DNA of 7,848 nucleotides from Acidiferrobacteraceae bacterium. GTDB lineage: Bacteria; Pseudomonadota; Gammaproteobacteria; Acidiferrobacterales; Acidiferrobacteraceae. A program made the translations under genes and the position numbers. The notes beneath the pieces are model-generated. The model did no database searches and was not told the origin of the DNA. It saw only the letters and a program-made list of their open reading frames with translations. The stretch spans positions 1 to 7,848 of the forward strand of contig DAHWKH010000035.1 in assembly GCA_027343725.1 (NCBI GenBank), in the 5' to 3' direction. How positions within the stretch are numbered: position 1 is the stretch's first letter; the number at the start of each line of letters is the position of its first letter. Below are positions 6,801-7,848 of the stretch, piece after piece.

Positions 6801-6806
6801 AGGAGA
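6801..6806 (+). promoter_or_regulatory. Ribosome binding site of the TSUP gene
   Basis: AGGAGA lies seven bases before the ATG at 6814. The frame is open back to a possible GTG or ATG near 6772, but that would add 14 arginine-rich residues and has no such site. A second ATG two codons in (6820) is a less well spaced alternative. Confidence 0.75.
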
Positions 6807-6813
6807 GCGTGTC

Positions 6814-7611
6814 ATGATCATGACGTTGACAACGGATCAGATGGTTCTCGGCGTTTTGTCAGGGGCACTTATCGGCTTCACCCTGGGTCTCATCGGAAGT
6901 GGGGCGGGAATCCTGGCGGTTCCGCTTCTCGTATATCTTGTCGGGATAAAAAACATTCACGTGGCCGTGGGCACCACGGCGGCGGTGGTCACCGTCAACG
7001 CCCTGACCAATTGCTACATGCACGCGCGATGCGGTCATGTGCGGTGGCGCGCAATCCTGTTTTTCAGCATGGCGGGGGTTTTGGGCGCATTGATCGGTGC
7101 CCACCTCGGAAAGATGGTCAACGGGCAGGATTTGCTGTTTCTGTTCGGGCTTCTCATGCTATGGATCGCGTATCAAATGTGGCATAACCGTGCCAAAGTC
7201 CCAGCGGTATCGTCGCATACGGATTCCCGGCGCGTATCAGCAGCGCTCGGGGCCGGGCTCGGCGTCGGCGCGCTATCGGGATTTTTCGGGGTCGGCGGCG
7301 GATTTTTGATCGTGCCGAGCCTCGTCTGGGCCAATCGCTTATCCATAGTCGACGCAATCGGGTCATCCCTGGCGGCTATCACGGTTTTCGCCGGCACCAG
7401 CAGCGCGAGCTATGCGGTATCCGGTTTAGTGAATTGGTGGCTGGTGCTTTTATTGCTGATAGGCGGCGTCGTGAGTGGCTACTTCGGCTCGGCATTGGCC
7501 GATTATTTGGGTAAAAACAAGAGGAGCACCCTCAATTCGGTGTTTGTGGTCGTCATCGGTGTGGTCGGCGTATATATCGTATGGCGCCAAGTACACCTCC
7601 TGCACGTATAA
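6814..7611 (+). CDS. TSUP (TauE/SafE) family membrane anion exporter
   Basis: A 265-residue inner-membrane protein with about eight hydrophobic segments, the usual size for the TSUP family, whose members move sulfite, sulfonates or other small, often sulfur-containing organic anions. The two-fold internal repeat that marks the family is clear: GLIGSGAGILAVPLL (25-39) and GFFGVGGGFLIVPSLV (156-171), each starting one half. A polar loop (about 124-140) joins the halves, and SSLAAITVFAGTSSASY (184-200) is a typical later segment. The codon use is less GC-biased than in qor and srkA. Its upstream neighbour is the PHP hydrolase, so it may export a product of that enzyme or import its substrate; downstream is a proton-pumping pyrophosphatase. 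Substrate and direction cannot be told from sequence, and a sulfite role is only one option. Confidence 0.92.
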   Translation: MIMTLTTDQMVLGVLSGALIGFTLGLIGSGAGILAVPLLVYLVGIKNIHVAVGTTAAVVTVNALTNCYMHARCGHVRWRAILFFSMAGVLGALIGAHLGKMVNGQDLLFLFGLLMLWIAYQMWHNRAKVPAVSSHTDSRRVSAALGAGLGVGALSGFFGVGGGFLIVPSLVWANRLSIVDAIGSSLAAITVFAGTSSASYAVSGLVNWWLVLLLLIGGVVSGYFGSALADYLGKNKRSTLNSVFVVVIGVVGVYIVWRQVHLLHV

Positions 7612-7669
7612 GGCGGGCCGAGTCATGACGGCGCGAGGAAAAGCGCGCGCGGCGGGGCGCGGGCCACTC

Positions 7670-7698
7670 GAGCGCTCTGCCGCATGCGGACGGCCGTC
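7670..7698. repeat. Three short palindromes in a row ahead of hppA
   Basis: The gap between the TSUP gene and hppA (7612-7739) contains the perfect palindromes GAGCGCTC (7670-7677), CCGCATGCGG (7680-7689) and GACGGCCGTC (7689-7698), the last two sharing one base. They could be operator half-sites or parts of a folded leader. Background GC makes such palindromes common, and no -10/-35 pair stands out beside them. Confidence 0.3.
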
Positions 7699-7725
7699 GA
7701 TACCAAGGTCCGGACGCGGAAAGTC

Positions 7726-7732
7726 GAGGAGA
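7726..7732 (+). promoter_or_regulatory. Ribosome binding site of hppA
   Basis: GAGGAGA, with its AGGAG core eight bases before the ATG at 7740, fixes the start of the last, truncated gene. Confidence 0.7.
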
Positions 7733-7739
7733 ACCGGTT

Positions 7740-7848
7740 ATGTCCGTTGATCTTGTTGTCGTGTTGGGCTGTGCCGTTTTGGCACTGTTGTATGGGGGAG
7801 TCTCGATCCGCTGGGTCCTGAGGCAGCCGACCGGGACTGCGCGCATGA
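7740..7848 (+). CDS. hppA: Membrane-bound H+-translocating pyrophosphatase, N-terminal fragment
   Basis: Only the first 36 codons lie in the window; the frame is open at its right edge. The start is a hydrophobic segment (SVDLVVVLGCAVLALLYGG, 2-20) followed by VSIRWVLRQPTGTARM (21-36). The sequence (A/V)-L-LYG-x-V-x-IRWVL-x-QP-x-G-x-x-RM is the conserved beginning of bacterial and plant-type proton pyrophosphatases, which run to about 650-700 residues with some 16 membrane segments and couple pyrophosphate hydrolysis to proton pumping (or sodium pumping in some members). The active-site and ion-selectivity residues are outside the window, so the ion and potassium dependence cannot be judged. 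The 128-base gap after the TSUP gene suggests it may have its own promoter. Confidence 0.82.
   Translation, partial: MSVDLVVVLGCAVLALLYGGVSIRWVLRQPTGTARM

Overview
The window looks like chromosomal DNA of a GC-rich gammaproteobacterium. The best taxonomic clue is a close SrkA/YihE-type kinase, a family typical of Gammaproteobacteria. The presence of a TSUP (TauE/SafE) anion exporter and a membrane proton-pumping pyrophosphatase would fit a chemolithotrophic or sulfur-metabolising member, but that is inference only. No tRNA, rRNA, CRISPR array, transposase or phage gene was seen.

Left part (1-2803, + strand, very GC-rich). It holds the 3' end of an unrecognised protein gene (1-735), a PIG3-type NAD(P)H quinone oxidoreductase (811-1794) and, 31 bases later, srkA (1826-2803). 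The last two probably form a stress-related operon. A gene-free convergent region follows (2804-3068) with a GC-rich hairpin and a perfect 12-base palindrome.

Middle part (3069-6643). A CRP/FNR-family regulator is read leftward (3069-3764; an internal Shine-Dalgarno decides the start). It is divergent across about 490 bases of gene-free DNA from a 795-residue PHP-type metallohydrolase of the DUF3604 kind (4256-6643), whose metal-binding His/Asp/Glu motifs look intact.

Right part (6644-7848, + strand). A 170-base spacer with two strong hairpins leads into a TSUP transporter (6814-7611). After a 128-base palindrome-rich gap, the first 36 codons of a gene read as membrane-bound H+-translocating pyrophosphatase (hppA), cut off by the window end.

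The most interesting unit is the regulator / PHP hydrolase / TSUP exporter set. It suggests a regulated module in which a cytoplasmic metallohydrolase acts on an unknown substrate and a TSUP protein moves an anion across the membrane. Parts of this module are much less GC-rich than the qor-srkA side, so it may have a different history. The substrate, the signal and the functional link among the genes cannot be read from the sequence.
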